Positions 11,641 to 22,077 of a stretch of 64,000 nucleotides of DNA are shown one piece after another. The position numbers and the translations under genes are program-made. The stretch is from Cepaea nemoralis (lineage: Eukaryota; Mollusca; Gastropoda; Stylommatophora; Helicidae). The DNA is taken from assembly GCA_014155875.1 (NCBI GenBank), contig JACEFZ010016146.1, positions 1 through 64,000 of the forward strand, written 5' to 3'. The notes under the pieces are model-generated. The model ran no database searches and was not told the origin of the DNA. It saw nothing but the letters and a program-made list of their open reading frames with translations. Position 1 is the first letter of the stretch, and the number at the start of each line of letters is the position of its first letter.

Positions 11641-12210
11641 ATCTTCTGTTCCGTGGTGACAATCCCAGCAGCCATTTTCGTCTGATGTCCGGCCGTATAG
11701 ATGACAAACGGAACCATTCCATATCCTAAGCTGACAATATATGTGATTCTACTTGTTAATGAACTGCCAACTCTGTGTATCCATTCCTACTCACTCACCA
11801 CCAAATGTGTATATGGGCTGACACGATGTAACCTGTACAGCTGTGTTTACTCTGTTAGTACGACTGTTGTGGCCCAGAAAATATATGCCACGCAAACGTC
11901 GGTATTATTATCTGGGTTAACTCAGGGCGCTCGTGACAGACAGTTTCGTCTGTCGATGTTACTTCAATCAACTTCCCCTGCCGAATGGCATAGGAACACT
12001 TTCGCGGTACTATTTCGAGTCATATCACGTGACTAATCGTGAACATTTCCGTGCCAGTTGATCGATTGTTCGTCTCAGCCCCTTTGTTCAACTTTTAGGA
12101 GCTGTTTTCAAATACTTTTTCTTGTTACTGGTGGTTTAACTCTCTCAGGTCCAGTGAGTCCAACTCATCACCGTTGCCCCCTCCATGAACTCCCTTAATG
12201 CTACTTTTTG
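11641..12210. other. Non-genic stretch
   Basis: No recognised feature. It may include the eroded 3' end of the preceding element. Confidence 0.35.
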
Positions 12211-12213
12211 GCC

Positions 12214-12396
12214 ATGCCCCCCCCCCCCCCCCATCCCCCACTCTCTCTCTAATATACATGAGCTCATCTCTCTCCACACACTCTCTCACATATACCAGAG
12301 CTCATCTCTCTCTCTCTCTCATATACCTGAGCTCATCTCTCTCTCTCCACACACACACACACACACACATACACATACACACACACACACACTCTA

Positions 12397-12439
<43 letters not shown>

Positions 12440-12735
12440 CCTGAGCTCATCTCATTTCACATTCTCTCTAACAACTGAGCTAATCTCTCTCCACACTTTC
12501 TAACTCTCTCTCTCTTATATACCTGAGCTCATCTCTCTCCACACTCTCTCTCACTCTCTCTCACCTGAGCTAATCTCTCTCCACACTTTCTAACTCTCTC
12601 TCTCTCTCATATACCGGAGCACATCTCTCTCCACACTTTCTTACTCTCTACCACACACCTAAGCTCATCTCTCTCTCTCTCCACACTCTCTCACACACCT
12701 GACTCATATCTCTCCACATTCTCTAGGTTGTCATA
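12214..12735 (+). repeat. CT-rich minisatellite, second locus, with poly-C and (AC)n
   Basis: Starts with a C-run of about 14 at 12218-12231. Then come units containing CATATACCTGAGCTCATCTC and TCCACACTCTCT, shared with 8421-9195. An (AC)n tract lies at about 12349-12391 and a (CT)n tract at about 12400-12434. Confidence 0.85.
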
Positions 12736-13129
12736 ATTACCTGTACCGCTATTTGTCTTTTATCTTACGGCTTCCATCTCTAGGATGCACGCAGTGGGGC
12801 CTTAGTCTTCCAGTGTGGCCGAACAGGTTTCATGTGTGCGGCACACTCTGTGATGTCTCTTCGCGTGAGATTAATCTGGATCGAATCTTCTGTTTTTTTC
12901 GCCGTCCTAGTCCTCGCTCACTAAGGGTATTTCAAGTGCGCATAAATCAGTAGTAACATAAGTCTGGAAATGGAACCTTTAAAGTAAACAGTTATCATAT
13001 TTATCTAAGCAAGCTCTAATTAGAATGATGGTCAATGCAAACAACAAAAGAACACACACTATGCCTTAGAAATAAAATCAAGTGCCAACAGGGGTCAGCT
13101 AGGCAGGGCAGCCATAACTTCAATAACTC
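12736..13129. other. Non-genic stretch
   Basis: No recognisable feature. Confidence 0.4.
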
Positions 13130-13265
13130 ACCATCTTCAACACCATGTGCCATGTCGACAAGCCTGTGTGGTCATAGTACGCCATATCACACAACAACCA
13201 GTCTTGGATCCAGTCTGTGGTCTTGTTCCGATGATGTTATGTTGTCAAGCAATACACAGTCTCTA
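13130..13265 (-). mobile_element. RTE-like LINE 3'-end fragment
   Basis: The segment ACCATGTGCCATG, then a GGTCAT block, CGCCAT(A/C)TCAC and ACCAGTCTTGGATC, matches the equivalent region of the fragments at 47745-47870, 45780-45850 and 32637-32710. It is therefore a short non-coding 3' piece of the same LINE family, in the same orientation as those minus-strand copies. Confidence 0.55.
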
Positions 13266-13670
13266 CAATTCAGCGTTGGCTGTGTACTTGGGAGAGATAA
13301 CTCTCCATCCCTGGTCTTGACTGGTCTTGACTGGTCTCGGTATCAAGGCGAGAGGCCGCAGTTACCAGTAACGGGTTGTAAGTCCGTATCTGTTGACGTA
13401 GACATTGATGCCACTGTTTGCCTCACTCATCCTCTCACTGTCTCTGATAAACCTTGTTTCTTGTTTGTTAATTAATAATGTGTTGTTGCATTTGTCATTG
13501 AGAAAATAAACACTCCGACATTTATGTTACATGTTGTAGCCATCAGGATATCGGTGTATACATTCTCGCATGGAGGCATTTATCCTCATTTCTAGCGTTT
13601 GGAGAACAATGTATTTATATAATTATGTCTGTAGCGGGGTGTGGGTATCCGCCTATGGAAGCAGAAGGAG
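13266..13670. other. Non-genic stretch
   Basis: No recognised gene. A GGTCTTGACT word is repeated in tandem near 13313. Ends at a poly-C run (about 13674-13689). Confidence 0.4.
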
Positions 13671-13754
13671 CAACCCCCCCCCCCCCCCCACCCCTTCGGT
13701 GGCTACTTGGCACGCTTGGACAATTGGTTTAACATTACTCTAATGGTGTGATCA

Positions 13755-13956
13755 TTCTTCTTCTTCTTCTTCTTCTTCTTCTTCTTCTTCTTCTTCTTCT
13801 TCTTCTTCTTCTTCTTCTTCTTCTTCTTCTTCTTCGTCGTCGTCGTCGTCGTCGTCGTCGTCTTCTTCTTCTTCTTCTTCTTCTTCTTCTTCTTCTTCTT
13901 CTTCTTCTTCTTCTTCTTCTTCTTCTTCTTCTTCTTCTTCTTCTTCTTCTTCTTCT
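13755..13956 (+). repeat. (TTC)n microsatellite with central (GTC)n block
   Basis: About 27 TTC units, then about 9 GTC units (13835-13861), then about 31 TTC units. It directly abuts the 3' end of a minus-strand LINE fragment, so it is probably an expanded (GAA)n LINE tail. The 140-residue poly-Glu/Asp frame is an artefact. Confidence 0.95.
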
Positions 13957-14365
13957 AGTCCGTGCCGTGTGGCGTTAGTGATCATGTCAGACCACAGGTT
14001 TCTGTTTCTTGTGCTGCCAATCATTTCTGATATCGACGTTCCTCCATGCCATGATGTCAAACTGTTCAGCAACTTCTCGCTGCCTCTCTTCTCCTCCAAC
14101 TGTTCTACACCCCAGCTTTCCTCTTCTCGTGACATGTCCAAAGACCGTGGGATGTCTTCTTCTGATGCCAGCAATCAGTTTATTTTTGTGAGTCAACTTC
14201 TTTCAAGATATTTTCATTGCTCTTTCTATCTGGCCATGGTGTTCTCATTGTTCTTCTATAAAACCAGATCTCCGCAGCTTCCACATAATTCCTCACTTGC
14301 CTGTTAATTGTCCGTGATTCGCGTCCATACATCAGGGTGTGATTCACGCTCGTTGAATTCAAAGA
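13957..14365 (-). pseudogene. LINE RT C-terminal fragment with GAA tail
   Basis: The minus strand carries, in shifting frames, HTLMYGRESRTINRQV then AAEIWFYRRTMRTPW (the thumb block typical of RTE-type endonuclease-RT proteins), KLIAGIRRRHPTVFGHVTRRGK, and the last segment before the tail. At least two frameshifts separate these blocks. It is 5'-truncated and lacks the catalytic RT core. Confidence 0.75.
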
Positions 14366-14535
14366 TTAGAAATAAACAATAGAAGAAATACGAAGATTGG
14401 AAAGACAAATTAGAAAAATACGAGAATCAGAAAGACAGCAGGAAAAATGCGAAGCCCACAAAGACCCAAATACGAAAAATACAAGATTAGAAAGACAAAA
14501 TAAGGAAAAGACGAAGAACAGACAGAAACGACAAG
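14366..14535 (+). repeat. Degenerate ~30-bp minisatellite, about 5 units
   Basis: Units of about 30 bp, AAATACGAAGATTGGAAAGAC-like, recur five times with 60-80% similarity by eye. They begin at the end of the LINE fragment. Confidence 0.6.
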
Positions 14536-14985
14536 CAACTGAAATTTACTTCCTGCCAAGAATGCTGTGAAGCCTTTGGTCGGCTAAAACGACAAACTAT
14601 CAAGTGTTTCAGAAGGCACACTCTAGAAGACAGAGTACTACAAACACTGGGAGAAAAAAATCGTCATTTGTCGTGGTCATGTTATAACAATATAACGGGA
14701 ACAATGTGGTACTAAGGAAAACTAATGTTTTGGACACAGGGAGTTGTGGTGGATGTGGATGCTAGGTGGAAGTGATCAAGAACATCATATAGAGGGACTG
14801 TCATCGATATGTCAGGTATGTCAGGAAACATAATAATACATATCATTCCATAACACAAGTCAACAACGAAACTGTGTCGGATATGAAAATATCTGATCTT
14901 AACTAGTTTTGGTGTGCTGAAAACGAAAACGACATTGAAAATGTTGGTCGGCTCTAGTTTTCAAGATATATTGTACTATTTTATT
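14536..14985. other. Non-genic stretch
   Basis: No recognisable feature except possible decayed 5' sequence of the next pseudogene. Confidence 0.35.
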
Positions 14986-14989
14986 TAAT

Positions 14990-15600
14990 TACGGTCAATT
15001 TATAAAAATGACGCCAGCAGGATTTTGTTGCCATCCTTGCAAATTAAGCTGGGTTTCATGAAAATTTTTTGTCAAGGCAATGGAGAAACAGATGAGGCTT
15101 TCAAATACCTCATCAGAAAATGTCCAAGATTGAGTGAAGCTAAAATATGAGACGGAGTATTTGTTGGTCCACAAATTCGAAAACTTTATCGTGATGACGA
15201 GTTTCTTTGCGTGTTGCATAGGAAAAGAAAATCAGCATGACAAGCATTTAAGTCGATAGTGGACAACTTTCTTAGAAACAACAGATCTGATAATTACAAT
15301 GACATTGTAGAAAATCTCCGTCTGAAGTGAAAGAGTCTTGGTCGCTAGATGTCTTTGAAAATGCATTCTCTGGATTATCAACAGGATTTCTTAAGTTAAA
15401 CTGTGGAGCTGTCAGTGATGAACATGGTGAATGATTTCACCAGGACATTGCTGCTATGGAGACAAGGTATCAAGGCAATTGAAACCCTTCAATGCTTGCT
15501 GATTACTCTTGGACTGTGACAAGAGACACCTCATCGATACAAGAAGCAAGCAAAGAGAGCTCGAACAGTGACAGAATAATTTAGGAATGGGTTCAAATAT
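14990..15600 (+). pseudogene. Decayed copy of a multicopy invertebrate protein family of unknown function
   Basis: Plus-strand frames keep ordered fragments of a family I recall as very abundant in arthropod, cnidarian and mollusc genomes: a PCKLSWVS-like start (compare the family's PPLHIKLGL block), GPQIRKLY-like, a DNFLRNN-like block, then AVSDEHGE with FHQDIAAMETRYQG, and MLADYSWTVTRD. At least four stops or frameshifts interrupt it (for example TGA within SDEHGE-FHQD near 15431 and TGA after RYQGN near 15480). The family's biochemical role is not known to me; its spread suggests association with a mobile element. Confidence 0.65.
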
Positions 15601-16052
15601 GCTTTTGTAAACAATATATGTTAACTTTAAATAATGTGTTTATTTTTTCTATCATGTTATCTTGAAATATCAATTAATTGAGTATGTAACCACAATTTGT
15701 ATAATCCTAAAGTAGAAAGACTAACAGTTCACCCCAGAGAATTATACAAGCATACATTATTTGTATTACTATATTAAAATTCACTATTAAAAAAATAAAT
15801 CAGAGCCAGCTGGTGAATTTCATTATGCTATTTGAAATCAGCATGTCAAAATCAATACGAAATGGTGTATTTAAATTCTGATACAAATAACTAGTGAAAA
15901 TTAAGAAATGAAATATCAAATAACCGCTTTCAAATCTCTTTTTCTTTGTAAGCTTTATTATTAAAATAAAAATAATATAAAGAAATATTGTAAAACAACA
16001 TTAAGTGTGACAGATTAAGAAACACAATAAAAATATAACAAGTACAGTTAAT
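15601..16052. other. AT-rich non-genic stretch
   Basis: AT-rich sequence with no recognisable gene or repeat. Confidence 0.45.
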
Positions 16053-16064
16053 AAAAGGAAGCAT

Positions 16065-16183
16065 CCCGCAGAAGTCGGATGTGTCGGCCTAACGGCGCAA
16101 GAACGCAGCTCTGCTGTAAACAGGCACAACGCAATCACATCCGGAAAAAAAACTTCGGATGAACGAAGAAGAAGAAGAAGAAG
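16065..16183 (+). mobile_element. SINE-C, copy 2, intact with 12-bp TSD
   Basis: A 119-bp element starting CCCGCAGAAG, containing GTCGGCCTAACGGCGCAAGA, and ending GGATGAACGAAG plus a GAA tail. Perfect 12-bp direct repeats (AAAAGGAAGCAT) lie at 16053-16064 and 16184-16195. No clear tRNA boxes are seen; it may be a very short SINE or a LINE 3' derivative. Its GAACGAAGAAGAAG end resembles the 3' end of the Nimb/I-like LINE at about 22460-22480. Confidence 0.85.
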
Positions 16184-16252
16184 AAAAGGAAGCATTAATT
16201 AAACAATATAAAACCGATGTACTAATATATGGCTCAGTAATGCACCATGGCT

Positions 16253-16513
16253 ACTAAAGACAATAAAACAAAGAACATTGAAATATTTTGGTCACGTGAA
16301 ACGTCATGCCAGTTTGGAGAGAACAATAATGGAACTGTATATGCCCGCGAAGAGAGGAAGAGGAAGGCCAAAGAGAAGGTGGGTGCAGGACGTGGCAGAT
16401 GGTCTCCAGATGGGTGTATTGGACGCTGAACATCTTGCTTATGACCGAGAAGTTTTCCTGAAGGTAGTTATGGGAGCGAGGTTCTGCAAAGGGCATCCTA
16501 CAGAATGAATGAA
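16253..16513 (+). pseudogene. LINE RT C-terminal fragment with (GAAT)n tail
   Basis: The plus strand encodes the final part of an endonuclease-RT protein: MKYFGHVKRHASLERT, the basic AKRGRGRPKRRWVQDVADGL segment, and DREVFLKVVMGARFCKGHPT before a stop. The stop lies inside the GAATGAATGA tail, so coding sequence runs to the very 3' end. It is 5'-truncated and non-functional. A different LINE family from the others here by tail and sequence. Confidence 0.8.
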
Positions 16514-16545
16514 TGAATGACAATGAATGAATGAATGAATGAATG
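16503..16545 (+). repeat. (GAAT)n LINE tail microsatellite
   Basis: About ten GAAT units with one interruption, continuous with the LINE 3' end. Confidence 0.85.
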
Positions 16546-16614
16546 AACCATATATTATTGCCAAGCGTGAACTACATTACGTTATCAGAAACTATCGACA
16601 GCTGGAGGTTTTTT

Positions 16615-16905
16615 TTGGCGCTTGCTGACTTTAAACCCAAGCGTAGTCTACACACATTATTTATAATAGTGATGGACTGAATTGTGCGTGTGGGTTAGCT
16701 TTCCCTATTAACAGTGTCCTTCGCCATCAGGCGAACCTACTCCGACTTCAGAGGTACTTGTAATTAACATCCCCAGGTCAATGACGACAGGTCAACATTT
16801 TAGTCCAGCTATCCGATATAAGGGTGAACCCCTTACCTCGGCATCAGCACACCGAATGTTTAAAAACATGCGTTCTTATCCATTCGGCCATGCTGACCTG
16901 CGCTG
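16615..16905 (-). mobile_element. SINE-A, copy 2
   Basis: Reverse-complement of the family at 5102-5380. On the minus strand it reads AGCATGGCCGAATGGATAAG (box A), GGGTTCACCCTTAT (box B), the TTCGCCTGATGGCGAAGGAC body and a GCGCCAAAAAAAA tail. The head is fuller than in copy 1. Confidence 0.75.
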
Positions 16906-17004
16906 GAGGTATAGAAAGAACAGATTTAAATAAAGATTATACAAATATGTATTGGCAGTGATGACAGTGACACTGACAAAAGACTTGCTACATGTTGACG
17001 TTGA
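16906..17004. other. Short spacer
   Basis: Nothing recognised. Confidence 0.4.
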
Positions 17005-17425
17005 TTGATTTGATTGATTGATTTAGGAACCGACATCACAGCATTCGGGGCATTCCCATAAGCGCTCGGTCCCCATACTCAGCAGCCAGCGAAGAGTTCC
17101 AACACCAATAGTACCAGCAGCAATCTGATTATATGTCCGTCTCGCCTTTCCTCTAAGCGTCGAGCGTCGGCCAGATCCCCTCGTCACTCCTCGCTGTCTC
17201 ATTCTTGCCAGACCATGATGTTCCATTTGCTCCTCCGAGTGTGCACGTGCTCCCACAAGGCCGCAACAACGTCTGCCTTGTCATGTATCAATACTCCACC
17301 AAGTTTTGCCGAGCCAGCCAATCTGTCCGCCAGTTCATTCCCCAGCACACCGGCATGCCCCGGAGAAAGATCCAGTGTTGACGACGTTGATTGACAGCAG
17401 ACAGCATCTACATGTATTGACAATA
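17005..17425 (-). pseudogene. I/Nimb-type LINE 3' fragment: RNase H and C-terminus
   Basis: On the minus strand, a frame ending near 17199 carries LSPGHAGVLGNELADRLAGS, the last RNase H motif of I-superfamily LINEs, followed by KADVVAALWEHV. A second frame continues with MARMRQRGVTRG-like sequence, GKARRTYNQIAAG and a terminal LWECPECCD. The two frames are separated by a shift near 17225-17255. The tail on this strand is CAAT-rich (TTGATT repeats at 17005-17028). A worn partial duplicate of this fragment lies at 18140-18480. Confidence 0.8.
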
Positions 17426-17429
17426 CGGT

Positions 17430-18140
17430 GTTCCATCATCAGCAGCAACATTCAGTGGCATGTCATGTGCAGAACTTTCCTCGCATAACGTTCTGCCGAA
17501 ATGTCTCTTTGTCACATGCCATGTGTCCTGCCTCAGTTGCTGTCATGTGTAAATGTCTCTGTCACAAGCCAGGTGTATTGCCTCAGTTGCTGTCATGTGT
17601 AAATGTCTCTGTCACAAGCCAGATGTCCTGCCTCAGTTACTGTCATGTGTAAATGTCTCTGTCACAAGCCAGGTGTCCTGCCTCAGTTGCTGTCATGTGT
17701 AAATGTCTCTCTTCCACAGGCCAGGTATCCTGCCTCTTTTGCTGTCATGTGTAAATGTCTCTCGTCACAAGCCAGGTGTCCTGCCTTTTTTTGCTGTCAT
17801 GTTAAATGTCTCTCTGTCACAACCCATGTGTCCTCCCTCTTTGCTGTCATGTGTAAATGTCTCTCTGTCACAACCCAGGTGTCCTGCCTTTTTTGCTGTC
17901 ATTGTAAATGTCTCTCGTCACGGGCCCAGGTGTCCTGTCTCAGTTGCTGTCATGTGTAAACGTCTCTGTACAAGTCACGTGTCCCTATCTCTATTGCTGT
18001 CATGTGTAAATGTCCTCTCTGTCACAAGCCAGGCTCCTGCTTCTTTTGCTGCCATGTGTAAATGTCTCTGTCACAGACCAGGTGTCCTGCCTCAGTTGCT
18101 GTCATGGTAAATGTCTCTCTGTCACAGGCCGGTGTCCTGC
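17430..18140 (+). repeat. 50-bp satellite, array 1
   Basis: Unit of 50 bp: CCTCAGTTGCTGTCATGTGT, AAATGTCTCTGTCACAAGCC, AGGTGTCCTG. About 12-14 units. From about 17700 on, units contain many single-base insertions and deletions, unlike the clean units at 17520-17700 and 22690-23050. Confidence 0.9.
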
Positions 18141-18480
18141 CTTTGCTTTTTAAAGCTCGACGCCCGGCCAGATGCCCTGTCAGTGCTGCTGTCTAAATTC
18201 TCTGCCAGCCCTATGTCTGTTTCCATTTGTTCCTCCGAGGTGTCCTGCTTTCCCATGAATGCCGAAACAACCTCTGCCTTTGTCGGGTATCAATACTCGA
18301 AAGTTTTTGCCGAGCCGGGGCCTGTTTCTGTGCGCCAGTTCATTCCCCACAAGCGATGGTTCCAAAATGATCCTGTTGACCGGGCGCATGTTTGACACCC
18401 AACAGCTTAATATACAATGGTGTTCCATCCATCAGCAGCAACTTCAGTGGCCTTCATCGGGGCAGAACTTTTCCTCGGAT
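18140..18480 (-). pseudogene. Degraded duplicate of the I/Nimb LINE RNase H fragment
   Basis: Collinear with about 17155-17480: CGGCCAGAT(C/G)CCCT, TTTG(C/T)TCCTCCGAG, GTATCAATACTC, TTTTGCCGAGCC, CGCCAGTTCATTCCCC and GTGTTCCATC all recur. On the minus strand only traces of the RNase H motif remain (GNELAHR-like). LINE fragment and satellite thus form a duplicated composite unit. Many small indels make it hard to tell age from poor sequence quality. Confidence 0.65.
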
Positions 18481-18711
18481 AAGGGGGGGGTTTCGGGCCG
18501 GAAAATTTTCTCTTTGTCACATCCCATGTGTCCTGACACGTGTGTCGTGTGAAACACTTTTAAACTTGGTGAGCCTCAGTTGCTGTCAAAGGAAATGTCT
18601 CTGTCAAAGCCGGGATGTCCTGCCTCAGTTATTTCATGTGCCAAATTCTCGCACAAAGGGTGCCCGCCTAGTTGCTGTTAGGGTGTTGTCTCTCTTCCCC
18701 GGGCCCAGGTA
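18481..18711 (+). repeat. 50-bp satellite, degraded units
   Basis: GTCACATCCCATGTGTCCTG, AAATGTCTCTGTCAAAGCC and TCCTGCCTCAGTT are recognisable satellite pieces among homopolymer-rich sequence (GGGGGGG, CCCCGGGCCC). The array is cut here by the LINE starting at about 18712. Confidence 0.65.
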
Positions 18712-18722
18712 TCCGCGCCCCT

Positions 18723-19642
18723 ATGCCTCGAAAGGGTCCAACCCCAACTACTGGAGGTCCTTCTCAGATGTCCTGTGGAGCCAGGGGACATGAGAATATA
18801 ACGGCTGGCCATACTAAACAAAGACTTAAAATAATGCATTGGATTGCGGAGGGAGTCAGCAACAAAAAAGTTGAATTAGAAAACATTCTGGACCAAGAAA
18901 AAGTAAGCATATGTTACTTGCAAGAAACTCACCTCAACGAAAATATAGCTTTCAAAATCAGAGGCTACCAGTGTTACCGATCTGACCGAAAGGACAGGCG
19001 AAAAGGTAGTAAAAAATAACATCACTGCTTCCCAAAATCGAAGTCTACATGGAAGGGGCTGAGTATTAGACACTTAAACTTAAGACAGGCTATACAGACC
19101 TACATCTGATTAATTACTACTGTCCAAGTGACCGCCCACAGGCACTAGACACACTACCATTAACAGAAAAAATGATTGTGTGTGGCGATTTCAACAGCCA
19201 CTCGCAGAGTTGGGGCTATGATCACATGGACGAGAGAGGAGAGAGACTGGAAGACTGGCAGGATGAGAATTGATTCATCTTGGTTAACAAGCCGTCCGAC
19301 CCACATACTTTCTACTCGAGATCATGGCACACTACAACTACACCTGACCTGGCTTTTCATTCACCAGACCTGGAGTGGAACATTACACGAATTGTTGGGA
19401 AACAACTTGGTGGCAGTGACCATCGGCCAGTCTTTCTAACTGTAGAAAATGAGCTTGTAAGTGAAAGCAGCACCCTCTCGAGGTGGAACTACAAGAAAGC
19501 AGACTGGGCAATGTACAAGAATCGCACCAGCATACTGGTTAGAAACCTGAACACTGAGAAAGATATAAATAAAGTAGTTGAAGAGTTTGGGAAATGCATA
19601 CTTACAGGCAGCGCGAGAAACAGTACCAAGAGGAGCCCGTAA
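18723..19642 (+). pseudogene. LINE endonuclease domain, frameshifted
   Basis: APE-type endonuclease. First frame (18723-19019): KIMHWIAEGVSNKKVELENI and ICYLQETHLNENI, with the catalytic Glu of the QETHL box. After a break, further frames give VCGDFNSHSQSWG (about 19180-19215), TPDLAFHS and GGSDHRPVFLTV (about 19410-19445), containing the catalytic Asp/His box. At least two frame changes and a TGA near 19273 separate the blocks. It would nick target DNA to prime reverse transcription. Confidence 0.85.
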
Positions 19643-19880
19643 ACAATATAAACCCTACTGGAGTAGTGAACTGGAACAGTTGCATAATGATGTGGAAGTA
19701 GTGTAGAAAGCAAGCAGAGGCTACACCCAGCCAAGAGCACCACAATAAATTCCAGGACGCAAAAGCCAAATTTCAAAGGGCCAAGCTGCAGGCTAGACGG
19801 AAAATCTGGCAGGAAAGAACAGTCTCTGAAATTTGAAAGAGACACAAGGAAATTGTGGAAGCTAATAAAACAACTTAACG

Positions 19881-20906
19881 ATGAGGGCACAGGGAGAAAC
19901 TCAAAAATTGCACTACATAAAGATGGAAACGAGAGGAAACAAGATGGAAACAAGAAAGCAAGCAGCTGACCATTTTGCGGACACATTCGCACAAGAAAAC
20001 AATATCAAAATTAGTCCAGAGAAACAACAAGAGATTCGAGAGAAACGGCAACATACAAGACAGAAGGAAATAGCACATGAGGTTCTGGAAGCACCCATCA
20101 CAATCAGCGAACTGGAGCTAGCCATATCAAAACTGAAAATGAGAAAGTCACCAGGAGCTGATGGTATCTCCAATGAAATGATCAGGAACCTAGGAACAGA
20201 GGCCAAAGCAAAGCTGTTGCAGATCTTCAATAACAGTTGGACCTTAGGCAGTGTTCCACAAGCCTGGAGAGAAGCAATCATGATACCCCTCCTAAAATCA
20301 GGGAAAGATAGTTCCATTGCCTCTAGCTACAGACCAATTAGCCTCACCAGCTGTCTCTGCAAAACACTGGAGCGCATCATCAATCACAGACTGCAGTGGT
20401 ACATTGAAAGTAAAAACATCCTTGTGCCACAGCAGGCTGGCTTTAGGCAGTGCTACTCTACGGAAGATCAGACAACCTACCTCTCTCAAGAAATTGAGGA
20501 TACATTCCAAGAGAAGAAGCTGGTGCTTGTGGCATGGATAGATTTGAAGAAAGGCTTTGACAAAGTCTGGAAAGAAGGTCTGATGAATAAACTGAGAAAC
20601 TGCAAAGTCAATGGAAGAATGTACAAATGGGTGAAAGCATACTTGCACAACAGAAGAGCCCGAGTACAGATAGACGGACTCAAGAGCAAGAAAGTACTAC
20701 TGCGTCACGGTGTTCCCCAGGGCGGAGTCTTGTCCCCCACACTTTTTCTAATCTTCATCAATGATCTCGTTGCTAATCTACCGCATGGAATTAAAGCGGC
20801 AATGTACGCCGATGACCTGGTTCTATGGAGCACAAATGAACATGCATCAGTGGCCACCAGATTGCTACAAAGAGCTGTAGATACATTTGCTTGCATGGGC
20901 AAATAG
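19881..20906 (+). pseudogene. LINE reverse transcriptase domain
   Basis: A 341-codon frame with ordered RT blocks: KSPGADGISNEMI, YRPISLTSCLCKTLERI, QQAGFRQCYSTEDQ, VLVAWIDLKKGFDKV (catalytic Asp), HGVPQGGVLSPTLFLIFIND, and MYADDLVLWS with the catalytic YADD at about 20804-20815. The frame ends at a stop (20904-20906) because of a frameshift just before it; RT and downstream domains continue in the frame of 20887-22077. The start is an internal Met: upstream linker sequence is frame-broken. Confidence 0.9.
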
Positions 20907-22077
20907 ATGGTGTGTCAGCATAAACACTGACAAGTGCAGCACCACCCTATTTACCCTCTCTCCAAAACAAAAGGCAGGGATCATCCAGATAAATGGAACA
21001 CCCCTAAGAGAAGATAAAGAACCAACATACCTTGGAGTAACATTTGATGGCAGGCTGACATGGAGAAAGCACATCAACAAAGCAGTAGCAAAAGCCAGAA
21101 GGAAAATAGCCATCCTGAGAAAGCTAAGTGGAACCACATGGGGAGCCAGTGGGAAAATACTTAGCAAAGTTTATCAACAGAGCATACGACCACACCTGGA
21201 ATACGGGTCAACTGCGTGGTGTTCGGCATCAAAAACCACACTACAAGAGCTGGATCAAGCACTTAGAGTCACCACAGGAGGGATGAGATCAACCCCTATA
21301 GTGGAAATGGAGAAGATGGGGAGGACACAAGCACTGAGTGAGCGCAGAGATACGAAAACGCTAATACAAGCAGAAAAGTTCCTCAGCTTGCCAGGCCACC
21401 CTATGAAGAACAGATTTGAAAACCTAGCTGTGGGGCGGTTGAAAAGAAGTAGTTTTATCCACCAGGCCACACGACTCTGCAGAGAAACCACCGATCTGCC
21501 CACAGTTGATATCCCCCTAACAACTATTCCAGAGCGAACTCTATGGAAAGATGAGCATAGACTATCATTACAAATCCAGACAAAAGTGAGAGGAATATTT
21601 GACAAGGAAGAACAGAACAGTGTGCAGCGCAGAACAGCCACTCTCAGCTTCCTTGATGAAGAATACCCACAGGACCTCTGGATCCGAGTCTACACAGATG
21701 GGTCAGCACAAAATGCTGTTCGAAATGGAGGAGCGGGAGTGTACATAGAATACCCAAATAATACTAGGGACACAGCTAGAGTACCGATAGGAAAGTACTG
21801 CCATAACTACGATGCTGAAATTGAGACAATCAAGATAGCAACAGAGAAATTACTAAATACCAGCAATGATACACAACCTGTGGTGCTATTGACAGATGCA
21901 AAATCAGTACTCGAGGCGCTCCTGTCTGGGAAATTGCCAGTACTAAGGACACTACTTTCTGAACTTAGCAGTCAGCATAAGGTCACCATACAGTGGATAC
22001 CATCCCACTGTGGAGTACCCGGAAACGACAGAGCTGATCAATTGGCTAAGGAAGGAGTCCAAAGAAGAACAGCCTGA
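20887..22077 (+). pseudogene. LINE RT thumb and RNase H domain
   Basis: Continues the RT in another frame: RWCVSINTDKC, YLGVTFDGRLTWRKHI, then a connection region. RNase H follows with RVYTDGSAQNAV (first Asp), NYDAEIETIKIA (Glu), VLLTDAKSVLEALL (Asp) and WIPSHCGVPGNDRADQLAKE (last His/Asp). All four RNase H catalytic positions are present. The frame ends at 22077; the remaining C-terminus is in the frame of 22010-22444. Confidence 0.9.

Noticed and set aside
17428..18110. Cys/Val/Leu-rich frames resembling a repeat protein
   Set aside because: Translation of the 50-bp satellite; frames slip with each unit and no gene context exists.
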